Assembly: GCA_030220185.1 (NCBI GenBank)
Contig: JASPKZ010009895.1
Span: 1 to 64,000 of the forward strand
DNA length: 64,000 nucleotides
Direction: 5' to 3'
From: Diploptera punctata
Taxonomy: Eukaryota > Arthropoda > Insecta > Blattodea > Blaberidae
Both the position numbers and the translations under genes were made by a program. A model generated the notes under the pieces. That model did not search any database, had not been told where the DNA came from, and saw only the letters and a program-made list of their open reading frames with translations. Below are positions 12,300 through 23,195 of this stretch, one piece after another; position 1 is the first letter of the stretch; each line of letters begins with the position of its first letter.

Positions 12300-13215
12300 C
12301 TATTCCCAGTGTTTAGATTTTTAATAAGTTAGTAGATGTACAATATTTTGTTTAATAGATTCTCTAACAACTAATGGCATTAGCATAAAAATTCAAATCT
12401 GGGCATAGAAGAGCCAACAAATTTTGTTCAGATATCTCTTATTTAAGATTTGAGCTTCTTTTATGTGGTGTGAATCTACAAGACAGCTTACTTCCTTTCA
12501 GAAGGAAGCATACTCATGATTCTTTTGCTCTTAAAAATCCATTGATTCCGACCAGGTTTGAATCCACAAACCTCAGAACCAGAAGTGAGCGTGGTAACCA
12601 TCATTAGGATCTAGAGTTCAGTGATTCTGAGAGTGGACAGAATTTAAATGTTTATAATACTCATTTGATCAGAGCTTAAACACATACAGGTCTGAATTTT
12701 ATATAAGATCCTATGTCCTAGATGTTAAAATGACTATCAGCAACTGAAAACTATTAATAAGGAAATCTTCCCCCACAATAACCATAAAATATCTTTTTTA
12801 TAGTAACAAACAGGACCCTGATGTATTTTTTCTTTAACCCCTCAGCGTGGTTTGCCGTATATATATGAGACCGGTTTCCTCCCTTCTATGCGGTTATTTA
12901 AAAGTCCATGCAGTACCCCTGTGCTGTAGTATTTTTAAACTCTACTCTCCAAGTAACTTATTTTAGATACATATCAAATTGTGATTAATAGAATGTAAAC
13001 AATGAATGACCATTCTATTCTATAGTGTTCTGTCCAAGGGCAGGTCTTTCACTGCAAATCATAGCATTTTCATTCTATGCTTTGTAGCTGTTCTAGGGAA
13101 TTATAGGTGTGGCAGCTTCCCGTTGCTTCCACACTGGTGAATGATAATGATGATGATGATGGCCGGATGATTTTCGGGTACCGTTGGGGCCCTAAAGCTT
13201 CCTGACATTTGTCAT
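12300..13215. other. no gene recognised
   Basis: AT-rich spacer. TTAACCCCTCAGCGTGG at about 12835 looks like a piggyBac-type end (TTAA then CCC), but no partner end was found. Confidence 0.4.
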
Positions 13216-13299
13216 AAGTCTTTTATTGTGTTTGAATTTCTTCAACTTATTTATAATTAATTCTTTATCAAAACCATTCAATCTAGCAGTGTTTAATAT

Positions 13300-14046
13300 A
13301 TGTTTAAACTCTTTATTGAAAACGAAGAAAACTTCAATAAAGAGTTTAAACATATATTAAACACTGCTAGATTGAATGGTTTTGATAAAGAATTAATTAT
13401 TATAAATAAGTTGAAGAAATTCAAACACAATAAAAGACTTAATGAATATACTACTCTACAAAATTGCAAAGAAAAGAAAAAATACAAGAAAATTACTTAC
13501 CATCCTGAAATGCATAGGAAATTTCAAAAAATTTTTGACAAATACAACATTTCTTTGGCACCAATAAATAAATTTAGTCTGGGTAATCTTCTAAGTACCA
13601 ATAAAAAAGTCAATGTTCCAGACAGTAAGAAATCTGGAATTTATCAAATAAATTGTGAAGATTGCAATAAAGTTTATATAGGAAAAACAAAAAGGAATTT
13701 GGAAATTCGGACAAAAGAACATTTCAGAAATATTAAAAATTGTGAAATTGAAAAATCTGCAATTGCTGCACATAGTTTATTAGAACACCATAAAATTGGA
13801 AGAGAAGCTAAACTTTTAAAACAAGTAGAGAAACCTTTGGAATTGACAGTTTGGGAAAAAATATACATTCAGAAAAACAAAAATAGATCAATGAATTTTG
13901 ATATCCCTAACGAAATTACATTGATTTCGAAGTTCATAAATTCAACCATAGATGGCAGCACTGAAGATGGCGACAATAGAATAGTTGACGGCCGAAGAAT
14001 TTCATCAGTCGGAGTTATGGCTGACGATGAACATGATTATGTTTGA
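13300..14046 (+). CDS. PLE GIY-YIG endonuclease domain (5' truncated)
   Basis: Open frame of 248 codons encoding the C-terminal nuclease of a Penelope-like retroelement. GIY is at residues 113-115 and YIG at 126-128, followed by KTKRNLEIRTKEHFRNIK. Catalytic-type Glu lies in VWEKIYIQKNK (about residue 186). A CxxC pair (C119, C122) with later His residues (H159, H163, H164) fits the zinc-binding motif known in Penelope nucleases. The nuclease is thought to nick target DNA before reverse transcription. The RT is absent. The first codons lie inside the palindrome arm, so the ATG is not the original start. Probably non-functional alone, but the best-preserved nuclease frame in the window. Confidence 0.75.
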   Translation: MFKLFIENEENFNKEFKHILNTARLNGFDKELIIINKLKKFKHNKRLNEYTTLQNCKEKKKYKKITYHPEMHRKFQKIFDKYNISLAPINKFSLGNLLSTNKKVNVPDSKKSGIYQINCEDCNKVYIGKTKRNLEIRTKEHFRNIKNCEIEKSAIAAHSLLEHHKIGREAKLLKQVEKPLELTVWEKIYIQKNKNRSMNFDIPNEITLISKFINSTIDGSTEDGDNRIVDGRRISSVGVMADDEHDYV

Positions 14047-14060
14047 AATCGCGATATCAT
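14017..14060 (+). ncRNA. hammerhead ribozyme motif
   Basis: Stem I ATGG pairs with TCAT (one G-T wobble). Core CTGACGAT; stem II GAACAT/ATGTTT; GAAA; short stem III ATCGCGAT; cleavage base A before TCAT. It begins inside the last codons of the nuclease frame, so coding and ribozyme sequence overlap. Confidence 0.7.
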
Positions 14061-14339
14061 GGAAGCATGAATCCTATGAGGTGAGTTGTTTAAACAATAT
14101 GTTCTCCGATGAATTTTAATGATTATACCTCATAATGTTTACTTCCCAACATTAATTAAATATATTCATTTTTATATATTAGATTAAACTATAATTTGAT
14201 ATTTGAAGGGCGTAACGCTATGAAGTTTATTTTAATTATTATGAGTTAGGATATTTTGATTTGTGATTTTCTTATAGACTGCAGTTTCAGCACTCTAGTG
14301 TTATTGTCAATACTTCCTAACTGTTGAATTTGCGGTTGG

Positions 14340-14810
14340 CGGTCTTGGGAGAAAATTTATATCCACAAGAATAAAGAGAAAACAATGAATTTTGAAATTC
14401 CCGGGGAAAAAGAAAAAAAAATTGAATTGGAAGTTCTCGGTCAGCCAACAGAGTGAGCAGAAATCAATCTACAATCAGCCATCATCACAACTATTGAATT
14501 TCAGTCTCTATCTTCATCTTCAATGATGCCATCTGATGTTGATTTGATAAACCTTGAGATCAAATCCTGCTCACCGGGAACTTCAAAATTCATGGATTTG
14601 ATCTCAAGGTTCATCAAATCAACAGTAGATGGCAATTTTGAAGATGAAGATGTAGACCAAAATTTGACAGTCATGATGACGGCTGAAGATGGGAGGAGGG
14701 ATTCCTCTTGAAAACTGCAGTTTCCATGCTTGAAAGTATGAGGTGAGATATGACTCATTTAATTAATTTTTATTAATTGAAAACCTGAAAGTGTTATTTC
14801 CCATAATTAA
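14340..14810 (+). mobile_element. PLE 3' fragments with inverted repeat
   Basis: A GIY-YIG tail remnant (VWEKIYI-like context at 14352, MNFEIPGEK-like at 14385) is followed by an inverted repeat (14501-14711) in which GATTTGAT.AACCTTGAGATC... occurs on both strands. A second 3' end has a degraded terminal hairpin (TATGAGGTGAG at 14739). Several stops interrupt the coding remnant. Confidence 0.6.
14679..14728 (+). ncRNA. hammerhead-like motif, partly degraded
   Basis: Core CTGAAGAT, stem II GGGAGGA/TCCTCTT, GAAA, stem III AACTGCAGTT and cleavage base T are present. Stem I (ACGG/CCAT) has one mismatch. Confidence 0.5.
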
Positions 14811-15201
14811 TTTATGAATCTATTGGTTTGTTGTGCAGATAGAAGTATTGTACAGTGCTGGAGGTGGTGTCTGTCTTTAAATTATTGGATCACAAGTTTA
14901 CAGTAATATTTTTATACAAAAGATTTGCATATCTTCAAAGAATTAGGTTTCTTAAAAAATAATTTTTCACATTATGTTCTTAGCCATTTTATTATTGATA
15001 TTTCTAGGTCATTTTATATATAACTTTTTATATTTTTATGTAAACAAATCTGGGCCCTGCTGATAAATAAATTTAGCCCTTTATAATAACATTGGAAGGA
15101 GAAAGAATAAATAAGTTAATATTTTTGTTTTCTTGGGTCTATATCATAAACATTTAAGTATTTTAGGGGACATATACTACATACTTCAATGAGGCTAGTC
15201 C

Positions 15202-15207
15202 TTTATT
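15202..15207 (-). other. candidate polyadenylation signal AATAAA
   Basis: AATAAA on the minus strand about 200 bases beyond the TAG that closes the last candidate exon, in an AT-rich stretch without further open frames. Plausible 3' end of the robo transcript. AT-rich DNA gives many chance matches. Confidence 0.3.
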
Positions 15208-15408
15208 TCGGTATTTTTTTAATAATGGAGTTTATATTATTAATTAACACATCTGAATCTCTATTCTTTCATTTGAATTTCATACAACGGTGATATCAGA
15301 CTTTCTTAATCACACAGAGCATGAACAAATTCCAAATTGGACAATCAGTTGCAAATGATCAACAGTACAAATTAACAGCACATTTCAAGTGTGTCCAGTC
15401 TATTATGA

Positions 15409-15949
15409 CTATGTGGTGGTTAGGTTATGATGACCCCCTGGCTCGCTCCTTGATGACTGATGATAAACTGGCTGATATTGTCCATGTCCATGCCTAGACG
15501 GTGCATATGTCTGATGATAAGGCACCGCAAAACTAGACAAACTGTGAGCATTATATGAATTAGCAGCATGTGATGTAGTCAAGTCTTTTATTAGTTGAGG
15601 TGTATTCTTATGGCCGAAGAATCTCCAACCAACCCAGTTGCGGAAGGTATTGAAGTCATAAGTAACATTGGTTTAACACCACTCATGTTGTGCTGTGTTT
15701 TCCATGACTGTGGTGGAATGACTGTGTGAAGATGATGACAGAGGTGATGTTCTATTTGGATTTATTGGAGGCTGTGGTGGAGGCTGATTTGGAGACGTGA
15801 TGACATCTGGTGGAGGATCAGAAAATCGCTGTGATTCTCGCATGGAGTGAGAGTTTGTGCTATTGGAAGTCTGTGGTATTATGGCAGTCGGTGAATGGAA
15901 TGGAAATGCGAGAATTTGACAAACTATTGCCTGTTCCACATTTAGACAT
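15409..15949 (-). CDS. robo last exon (possible), with in-frame TAA
   Basis: Open region after a clean acceptor (ATTTCAG at 15950-15956). One frame contains MRESQRFSDPPPDVITSPN and QPPPQPPINPNRTSPLSSSS, a Ser/Pro tail composition, and ends at TAA (15673-15675). The same frame then stays open for another 87 codons (NVTYDFNTFRNWVGWRFFG ... HGHGQYQPVYHQSS) to TAG at 15409-15411. The frame entered from the previous exon's phase instead reads SKCGTGNSLSNSRISIPFTD and stops after 28 codons, so an indel may also lie near the exon start. It could be the robo C terminus or a neighbouring gene. Composition and acceptor support coding; identity is inferred from strand and position. Confidence 0.35.
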
Positions 15950-16177
15950 CTGAAATCATGAAAAATTAAAGTACTTTCAACCAGAGACACATTGATAAAT
16001 TTTATACATATATTTGTGATTATCCAATTAAACTGGAACTAAATTTGTGTAACATCTGGAATAATTCACTTAAAAATTATTTAAATTCTCTTATATGTAC
16101 ATATCAAACAAAAGAGAAAATGGATAGCTGTCTTTATTTATAAATCAACCTACTACTCAATTAAAGAAAGAATATTT

Positions 16178-17276
16178 TATTTTAGGAAGTGATATTTTTG
16201 AGGTTATTTTAATTAAATTATTTTTAGTCTGTTCGTCTTACCTCAATATTAATGTTGATTTGTTCTTGAACATGTTTCGATTATATCATAATCATCATCA
16301 GACTGGTTTGATTTATGTTGCACAACCTGGATGTCAATGTCAACTCCATCTTGTGGTTGGCCAAAGAACCTCCAAATAAGGTCACGCTCCGTCAGTATTT
16401 CAAAATTCATAAGTCTGTTTTTGTTCTTCTGAATATAGATTTTTTCCCAAATAGTCAGCTCTTTTGTATTTCCTAATTGTTTTAATAATTTAGTGTCCGA
16501 ATTTATATTATTTTTTCAGACCAAACATGAGCAGCAACTGCAGATTTTTCTATTTCCCCATTTTTAATATTTCTTATGTGTTCTTTGGTTCTAATTTTCA
16601 GGTTTCTTTTGGTTTTTCCTATAACGTAAAATGTTCCTATAATATAGGTATAATTATTATAATATCTACAAAGGTTCCGGAATTAGTGTGGATATAAAGA
16701 GAATTTTGGTTGAATTATTAGAAATTAGAGAAGAGAGGCCCTTCCATATATATCATTTCACAATTACAGTTTAAATAAACTAATAAAAACCAACAAAAAT
16801 GAAAAACACTGATAAAAATAAAAAATCAGGAATATATCAAATTGAATGTACGGGTTGTGAAAAGATATATATAGGAAAAAAAAAAAAACATAAAAATTAG
16901 AATCAAAGAACACATAAGAAATATTAAAAAATGGGGAAATAGAAAAATCTGCAGTTGCTGCTCATGTTTGGTCTGAAAAACAAAATTTAAATTTGGACAC
17001 TAAATTATTAAAACAGTTAGAAAATACAAAAGAGCTGACTATTTGGGAAAAAATCTATATTCAGAAGAACAAAAACAGAGTTATGAATTTTGAAATACCG
17101 ACGGAGTGTGACCTTGTTTGGAGGTTCTTTGGCCAACCACAGGATGGAGCTGACATTGACATCCAGGGAGTACAACATAAATCTAACCAGTCTGATGATG
17201 ATTATGATATAATCAAAACATGTTCAAGAACAAATCAACATTAATATTGAGGTAAGATGAACAGACTAAAAATAAT
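16178..17276. mobile_element. palindromic PLE unit with 17 bp TSD
   Basis: Two inverted PLE 3' parts, minus arm 16178-16625 and plus arm 16650-17276, flanked by the direct repeat TTAAAGAAAGAATATTT (16161-16177 and 17277-17293). The plus arm keeps KSGIYQIECTGCEKIYIGKK and later KLLKQLENTKELTIWEKIYI with a frameshift in an A run near 16880. The left outer end is complete (GGAAGTGATATTTTTGAGG); the right stops inside the hairpin loop. The minus arm holds CTGATGAT, stem GATTAT/ATAATC and GAAA at 16268-16306, but no matching stem I. Confidence 0.8.
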
Positions 17277-17293
17277 TTAAAGAAAGAATATTT

Positions 17294-18180
17294 CAAAAGA
17301 ATGACTTTAACCAGTCAAGTGACAATGACATAATAACTCATTATAGTATTTCACTCCCTCACAGTCAGTCTAGTGGAGATTTAAATTTAAGGCTCGGGCA
17401 TTTAATTTCCCTGGCTCAACTATTACTTCACTGTGTTTAAATTACGATATTTCTGTCAATTTTTATCCAAATCAGAAGTAACAAAAACTATTAAACAGAG
17501 TAAGAATTGTATTATAATGCAGTGAAGTTTAGTGTGTAAAGGATAATTAGTTTTTTCGTAATAATGTAATGACGTAATATCCATACCTTCAATAAATCTC
17601 ATTTTATCTCTCTTTATATGCTTTGTATATTCTTTGTAAGTAATATGTGTACTATATTCCACTCTTCCAGACAATATCTGTTTATTAATGAACCGGGATA
17701 GAATATTGTAAACCGACCTTAACCATGTGGTATCTTTCAAACTTTTTTGAAGCTGTCAGGCCATTTTACTTTACGACATTTTCTACTATGGCATGTTTTT
17801 ATGGGGTGAAAGACACATGTTGTGATGGTCATGTTTAGCTGTAGAGTGAGTAAACCAAAAAATGTTTTCTAAGCAATTTTTGCAAATTTTTATTTAAGTA
17901 AGCAAAAGTAAATAACTGTAGCAATTGTAAAATAGGACCAAGTATTATTTTTACTGCAGTCGTATATACATATACTGACTCAAAAAACATGCATGAAACA
18001 CAGAGTTAAAATTGATATAGGCTAAAAGAAAAAGAAAAAAAAAAGGACACGTATTATATGCTATACTTACAGTTTTTGCAATGAGGGATCCAATTTACAA
18101 AAATGATGATGTTTATGTCAATATGTACACTATGTCAATATTTACACTATTTACAAAAAAAAAGTCAGTAGTCAATCACT
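17294..18180. other. no recognisable gene or element
   Basis: AT-rich intronic or spacer DNA. Nothing with family resemblance was seen. Confidence 0.45.
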
Positions 18181-18209
18181 GTATGATAACATTCAAAACA
18201 CGGAGCTTC

Positions 18210-19887
18210 TCATAGTGTCACATTGCAGTGTTCACATTCGTACCTACTCTCCCTTCTCTGGCCTATTTTATAGCATACTACACACTTCCTAGTTGGATTC
18301 TCTTTAGAGGGTGTGGCTCGTATGTATGATGGATAATGGGGGCATTTATCCTTGAAGGGGTAGGGATTTTTGGTGGTCTTCCAGCTGGTTTTCTGTCATG
18401 TTTCTTATATTTAACGATTAAGTTCTTTATCAATTTCATTTTTAATTCTAGCTTCGTATCTTTACCTCCAATTTTTCTATATACAATAAATGCATTAAGA
18501 CAAGTAATGTCCAAAAAATGCCTAAAATGCTTCTGGTAGTATTTTTTCACTTTTTTCCTAGCATTCTTATATGATACTAAGTATGCATAACTTAGATCGA
18601 CTCCCCCCATAGTCATTATACTCGACGAAGATTTTAGGTTTTTTTGTTGTTTGGCCCTGACTTGTACGTCAACCATTGTCCCATCATATGTGGTGCTCAT
18701 TCCACAAACATCCTCTTATCCTTCCATTTGATGATGGAAAGTTTATCTTTATAGGCTGTGATGGTTTCACCTTTTCTTAGTTTGGAGTTCTTTATTTTGT
18801 TAGGTACACCCTTTCTATTTTGCTGCAAAGTTCCCAGTGCATCAGTCTTTTGTCGACAAATTTCGTCATATAATTCAGGGCTAGAGAACCAATTGTCCAT
18901 TGTTATATGGTAACCTTTGTCCAACAATGGTTCCATAAGTTGTAATACTACTTTTGTCCCATATGGATTGCCTATGAGTGTTATGTCGTATATTGCTTCT
19001 TTTCCTATGTATACAATAAAATTCCAAACATAACCAGTTTTTGATTCGCACCATTCCCTTGACTTTATCCCGAACCTAGCCCTTTTTGATGGTATGAAAA
19101 CTTTATGGTCTAATCTTCCTTTCCACATCATTAGGGATTCATCGATGGAAACATCCATTTCTAGTACATACACTGTCCAAAATTTTTCATTGAGGTGGTC
19201 CAAAACAGGTTTCAATTTGTACAACTTTTTCGGTCTACATGTTTCCTCATCATATGCTTTATTATCTACAAAATGTAGATATTTCAGCAATAGGTGAAAC
19301 TTTCGGTGAACAAATCACAAAAATATAGGGGTTTCCAAAATAGTATATGTGGAAAAATACATTTTATTATGGGTTTTTGATGGAGACCTTGAAGTAGAAA
19401 GAAAGCCGACAGTAGCATTATTTCCTCATTGTTAGTCTCTCTCCATTCTGTGACTCTAGATTTAATTTTATGTTGACCTCACTCTGTAAAAGTTGTTCTG
19501 CAAATCTATTTGTTTCTGTAACAATTTTTTCAATCAGCTGACTTGTAATATATTGTTCAAAAATTTCTAATGGGTCTTTTGTGTTTTTTACAAGTACCTG
19601 AACACCAGGGGCTCCGCTATTGTTCCAACTGGAACTTATGCATGCATCATTTAGGCCCACGCTATTAACATCCCGATCTGATCTCCCTTCCAGCTCTACA
19701 ACTTCTTCAACTTCACTAATATTATTACTTTCATCGTCGGTGGATCCTTCTTTAGACACATCACTATAAAAAAACTTGCATTACTGTCACTAATTTCATA
19801 ATCAGAAATGCTTTCAATTAAATCTAAATCAATAGATTCTCTTAGAATACATTGTTTTTTTTTTCTAGCCGACATCATGAATTCCAA
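18210..19887 (-). pseudogene. piggyBac-family transposase pseudogene
   Basis: Broken minus-strand gene in at least four frames. The N part (19887 down) is acidic and Ser-rich, then KNTKDPLEIFEQYITSQLIE. The central part (19290-18697) carries the DDE block: VSIDESLMMWKGRLDHKVFI with the first catalytic Asp, then HITMDNWFSSPELYDEI with the second. A third frame holds MGGVDLSYAYLVSY (the MGGVD block usual before the C terminus). The end has a cysteine-rich ring (KCVVCYKIG...YECEHC) typical of piggyBac transposases, with stop TGA at 18210-18212. Frameshifts near 18300, 18700 and 19400 and an interrupted N part make it inactive. TTAA-flanked ends were not found. Confidence 0.8.
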
Positions 19888-19904
19888 ACACTATAGAATA
19901 AGAA

Positions 19905-20090
19905 TTTAGTTGAGTTGTTTCTTGACTCACTTCATGCTTCTTAACTCCCTCGCAATCCGGATTTTGTCACAAATGAAGTGATGAAATCCAGATCGCGAGG
20001 GAGTTAAGAAGTATGAGGTGAGTCAAGAAACAACTCAACTAAATTAAAATAAACCTCATACTGTTATTTCCTACCTACATAACTTACTAC
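19905..20090. mobile_element. palindromic PLE end unit with 10 bp TSD
   Basis: Inverted arms (AACTCCCTCGC...; GCGAGGGAGTT) centred near 19970, flanked by AGAATAAGAA (19895-19904 and 20091-20100). The left arm ends inside the hairpin loop. The right arm has the complete hairpin (TATGAGGTGAG to AAACCTCATA) and end. It sits just upstream of the dead piggyBac gene. Confidence 0.7.
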
Positions 20091-20099
20091 AGAATAAGA

Positions 20100-20840
20100 A
20101 ATTTAACTAACTGGACTCAAACAACACACAACTGTAAACTATTGAAACTGAAGGAAGATGTTTCACAATACCTTACAACAGTCTGGAAAACAAATAATGC
20201 CATTCTACCCCTCCACAAGCTACATAGTTTTGGGTTGGACCTGTGAGAAACTCTGTGACGTAATATTATGTCATTGCCACTGTGAGTGGTAGCAGTGAAA
20301 AATTAAAGCGCTCTTTGACTGGTTAACAAGTAGTGTAAGTAATAAAGAATCACTTCAATTTGATCCATAACCACCAATCTGAGATATCGGCACATATAGT
20401 CTGTTACAATCTCACTCATATCTTAGTTAATTTGTTATTGTAATGAATATTATCTACTCTGCAGTGGATAAATGTAATTCTTTTTCCATGCAAATAACAA
20501 TACACCAAAAGCTGATTATATTCTATGAAGCATAGGAAGAAAAGGAAAAAAAAAATTAGAAAAATTTCATCTTAAAGAAATAAACAGTTACACATTTTTT
20601 AAATTAAATTTAATAAAAGACAAACAAAAAATCCTCAACACAACAGAAGTGATTGGCTGTCACTGACTAGTACATTACAGTATATGGATACAAGCATTAT
20701 TAAATTTATTCTTAACTTTTTATTTCATTTCAGCCACAAGATGCAATCCCTCAATCTTAACCTCACATTTCTTAACCACCTGTATTCAAGTAGCTGTTCA
20801 GTTGTTCCAATAAATGGACCGACTCCAGACATTATATCCA
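20100..20840. other. no recognisable gene or element
   Basis: AT-rich sequence without supported ORFs. Confidence 0.4.
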
Positions 20841-20844
20841 TTGA

Positions 20845-20990
20845 TGGATAAATCATATTTGAAGAGAAAAATTATATGCTCAGACTGGGACTTGAACCCG
20901 GGACCCTTGGCTCTACCACCTGAGCTACCTGAGCAAGTACCGATCTAAATGCAAATTTTTCTCTATATATGTTGTAATTCCCGCCCTATC
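20845..20990 (-). mobile_element. tRNA-derived SINE-like repeat, truncated
   Basis: Minus strand: ATATAGAGAAAAATTTGC, CAGGTAGCTCAGGTGGTAGA (A box), CGGGTTCAAGTCCC (B box), then TTCTCTTCAAATATG. About 18 bases of the anticodon arm are missing compared with the copy at 45.8 kb. Confidence 0.7.
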
Positions 20991-21606
20991 TAGTTAGAAA
21001 ACTAATTTATATATTTGCGCATTATGTTTGATATGTTGCACTTTTGCATAGAAGTCCTTCATAGCCCGGGGATGATAGCTTGGCTTCAGTTAGAATTTAA
21101 CACCCACTGGTAACAGACTGTGTTACTCAACTCCGCAATAAATACATTGCGTTACCTTTTGAATATGAAAACCTTAATTAAATTTAAATAGTGCAACAGT
21201 GTAAATATCTGTCAAGAAACTTACGGAAATTAAAGTGAAGTAATTATTTTTTGATGTGAAAATTAATAAATATTTTGTTTGTTTTTTATATAAATTTGCC
21301 GTATTTTTTTTTTTGTAGTACAGTCCATTTCTATCCCTCGTGGTCACTATGAAGGTTCCTGAACTGGAATCTGGCCACACCATATACATTCAAGTTTCTT
21401 CAGACTGAAATCGTTCATGAATTCTATAATTCAATTTTTAAAAATATTAATATTTTTAAACAATATTTCCATTATCATTTTTAATTTATTCTTATTTTAA
21501 TAAAGTAAAATTTATGAACATTTTATAAAATAATAAGGTGTATGAACATTAATTTATGTTATGGTAAAATTAAATGTTTCCTACCTCTCCTCATATAAAT
21601 CTTCTA

Positions 21607-21651
21607 AGTAGATCGCGATTTCGAGACCATAACGGTCTCATCTTCAGTACT
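21607..21651 (-). ncRNA. hammerhead ribozyme motif (left arm)
   Basis: Minus strand: AGTA, CTGAAGAT, stem II GAGACC/GGTCTC (perfect), GAAA, stem III ATCGCGAT, cleavage base C, TACT. All conserved positions are present apart from one extra T before stem II. Confidence 0.75.
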
Positions 21652-22325
21652 TTTTTGGCAACTGATGTTATGTCGATCAGAAGAAATTCTTCTTCTTCCC
21701 TCTGTTGGTGGACCAATGAACCTATGGATCAGGTTAAAATTTGCAGGAATTTCGAAGTTCATAAGTTTTCCTTTGTTTTCTGAATGTGGATCTTTTCCCA
21801 AACCATGAGTTCCTTTTGTTTATCTATTTGTTTAATTAGACTGGCTTTTAATTCAATTAAATGCATGAGCAGCTACTGCTGACTTTTCCACTTCTCCATT
21901 TTTGATGTTTCTAAAATGTTCTTTCACACTTGTTTTCAAATTTCTTTTCGTTTTTCCAATATAAATTTTGTCACAATCCTTGCATTTGATCTGATATATT
22001 GGAAAAACGAAAAGAAATTTGAAAACAAGGGTGAAAGAAAGAACATCTTAGAAATGTCAAAAATGGAGAAGTGGAAAAGTCAGCAGTAGCTGCTCATGCT
22101 TGGTATGAAAAACATTCAATCGAAATCAAAAGCCAGTCTAATTAAACAAATAGACAAACAAAAGGAACTCACGGTTTGGGAAAAGATCCACATTCAGAAA
22201 AACAAAGGAAAACTTATGAACTTTGAAATTCCTGCAAATTCTGCCCTGATCCAGAGGTTCATCGTCTACCAACAGAGGGAAGAAGAAGAGTTTCTTCCGA
22301 CTGACATAACATCAGTCGCCAAAAT

Positions 22326-22370
22326 AGTACTGAAGATGAGACCGTTATGGTCTCGAAATCGCGATCTACT
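22326..22370 (+). ncRNA. hammerhead ribozyme motif (right arm)
   Basis: AGTA-CTGAAGAT-GAGACC-GTTAT-GGTCTC-GAAA-TCGCGAT-C-TACT. Identical to the left-arm motif; the best-formed of the PLE hammerheads here. Confidence 0.78.
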
Positions 22371-22464
22371 TAGAAGATTTATATGAGGAGAGGTAAGAAA
22401 CATTTAATTTTGCCATAAATTAAACCTCATAGTATTAATTCCTGTAAAAGTTAAATTAATTTAT

Positions 22465-23100
22465 AGGAATTAAATGAATTTAACTTTTACAGGAATTAAT
22501 CACTATGACACAGCACTGCAGTATCAGCGACCATCGTCACCATCCTCAGCTGTTTTCATGAGTCATGAAAACAGCTGAGGATGGTGACGATGGTCGTTGA
22601 TACTGTAGTGCTGTGTTTAAAAAAACATAGAAGTATGAGGTAAGATGAAATCATGATTCATTTAATTTATATATTAAATTTGGGAATTTTTAACATTATG
22701 AGGTTCAATTAATAATAATTAAATGAATCGTGATTTCTTCTTACCTCATACTTCTATGTTTTTTTTAAACACAGCACTGCAGTATCAGCGACACGTTGTC
22801 ATCATCATCAGCTGTTTTCACGACTGTCAATTTTTTTCCTTTTTGCTGGTAATTCTCTAGACTGCCATCTGGTGTTCTTTTGAAGGAATTACTCTTCAAA
22901 AGAACACCAGATGGCAGTCTAGAGAATTACCGGCAAAAAGGAAAAAATTGACAGTCGTGAAAACAGCTGATGATGACGACAACGTGTCGCCGATACTGCA
23001 GTGCTGTGTTTAAAAAAACATAGAAGTATGAGGTAAGAAGAAATCACGATTCATTTAATTATTATTCATTTAATTCTTATGAATTAAACTCATAATGTTA
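22465..23100. mobile_element. two nested PLE palindromes
   Basis: Two adjacent palindromes of one PLE subfamily. The first is centred near 22560 (CAGCTGAGGATGG on both strands); the second, with longer arms, near 22880 (ACACCAGATGGCAGTCTAGA on both strands). Terminal hairpins TATGAGGTAAG occur at 22633 and 23029 and, inverted, near 22745. The arms carry CTGATGAT or CTGAGGAT and stem I ACAG/CTGT, but the GAAA box is changed to GATA and the base before the cleavage point is G, so these ribozymes look dead. A further short palindrome (22433-22499) joins this pair to the previous unit. Confidence 0.7.
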
Positions 23101-23195
23101 AAAATTCCCAAATTTTATTATATAAAATTAATTTATGTTAATTAAATAAAAATAAAACTTAAAGTTTTATACGATTTTCATATTTATTAAAATAC

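Larger units (their letters stand above)
13217..14166 (+). mobile_element. PLE copy with open GIY-YIG frame and long perfect palindrome
   Basis: Begins with a perfect palindrome, about 105 bp per arm with a 12-base spacer (about 13217-13440), then the endonuclease frame, a hammerhead at 14017-14060, the terminal hairpin (TATGAGGTGAG at 14077, partner ACCTCATA) and the end signature TTTACTTCCC. The palindrome fuses two copies head to head, so the minus-strand arm is just a short piece of the same gene region. Confidence 0.75.
21558..22454. mobile_element. palindromic PLE unit with 10 bp TSD
   Basis: Inverted PLE 3' parts flanked by ATTAATTTAT (21548-21557 and 22455-22464). The two arms meet near 21990, where YIGKTKRNLKT is encoded on both strands. 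The right arm keeps KQKELTVWEKIHIQKNKGKL and MNFEIP. Each arm ends in a hammerhead. The left terminal hairpin is cut in the loop; the right one is complete (TATGAGGAGAGG to AAACCTCATAG, TTAATTCC). Confidence 0.8.

Noticed and set aside
18336..18539. Hydrophobic plus-strand ORF over the piggyBac pseudogene
   Set aside because: Antisense of the transposase C-terminal part. The hydrophobicity comes from complementing Lys codons.
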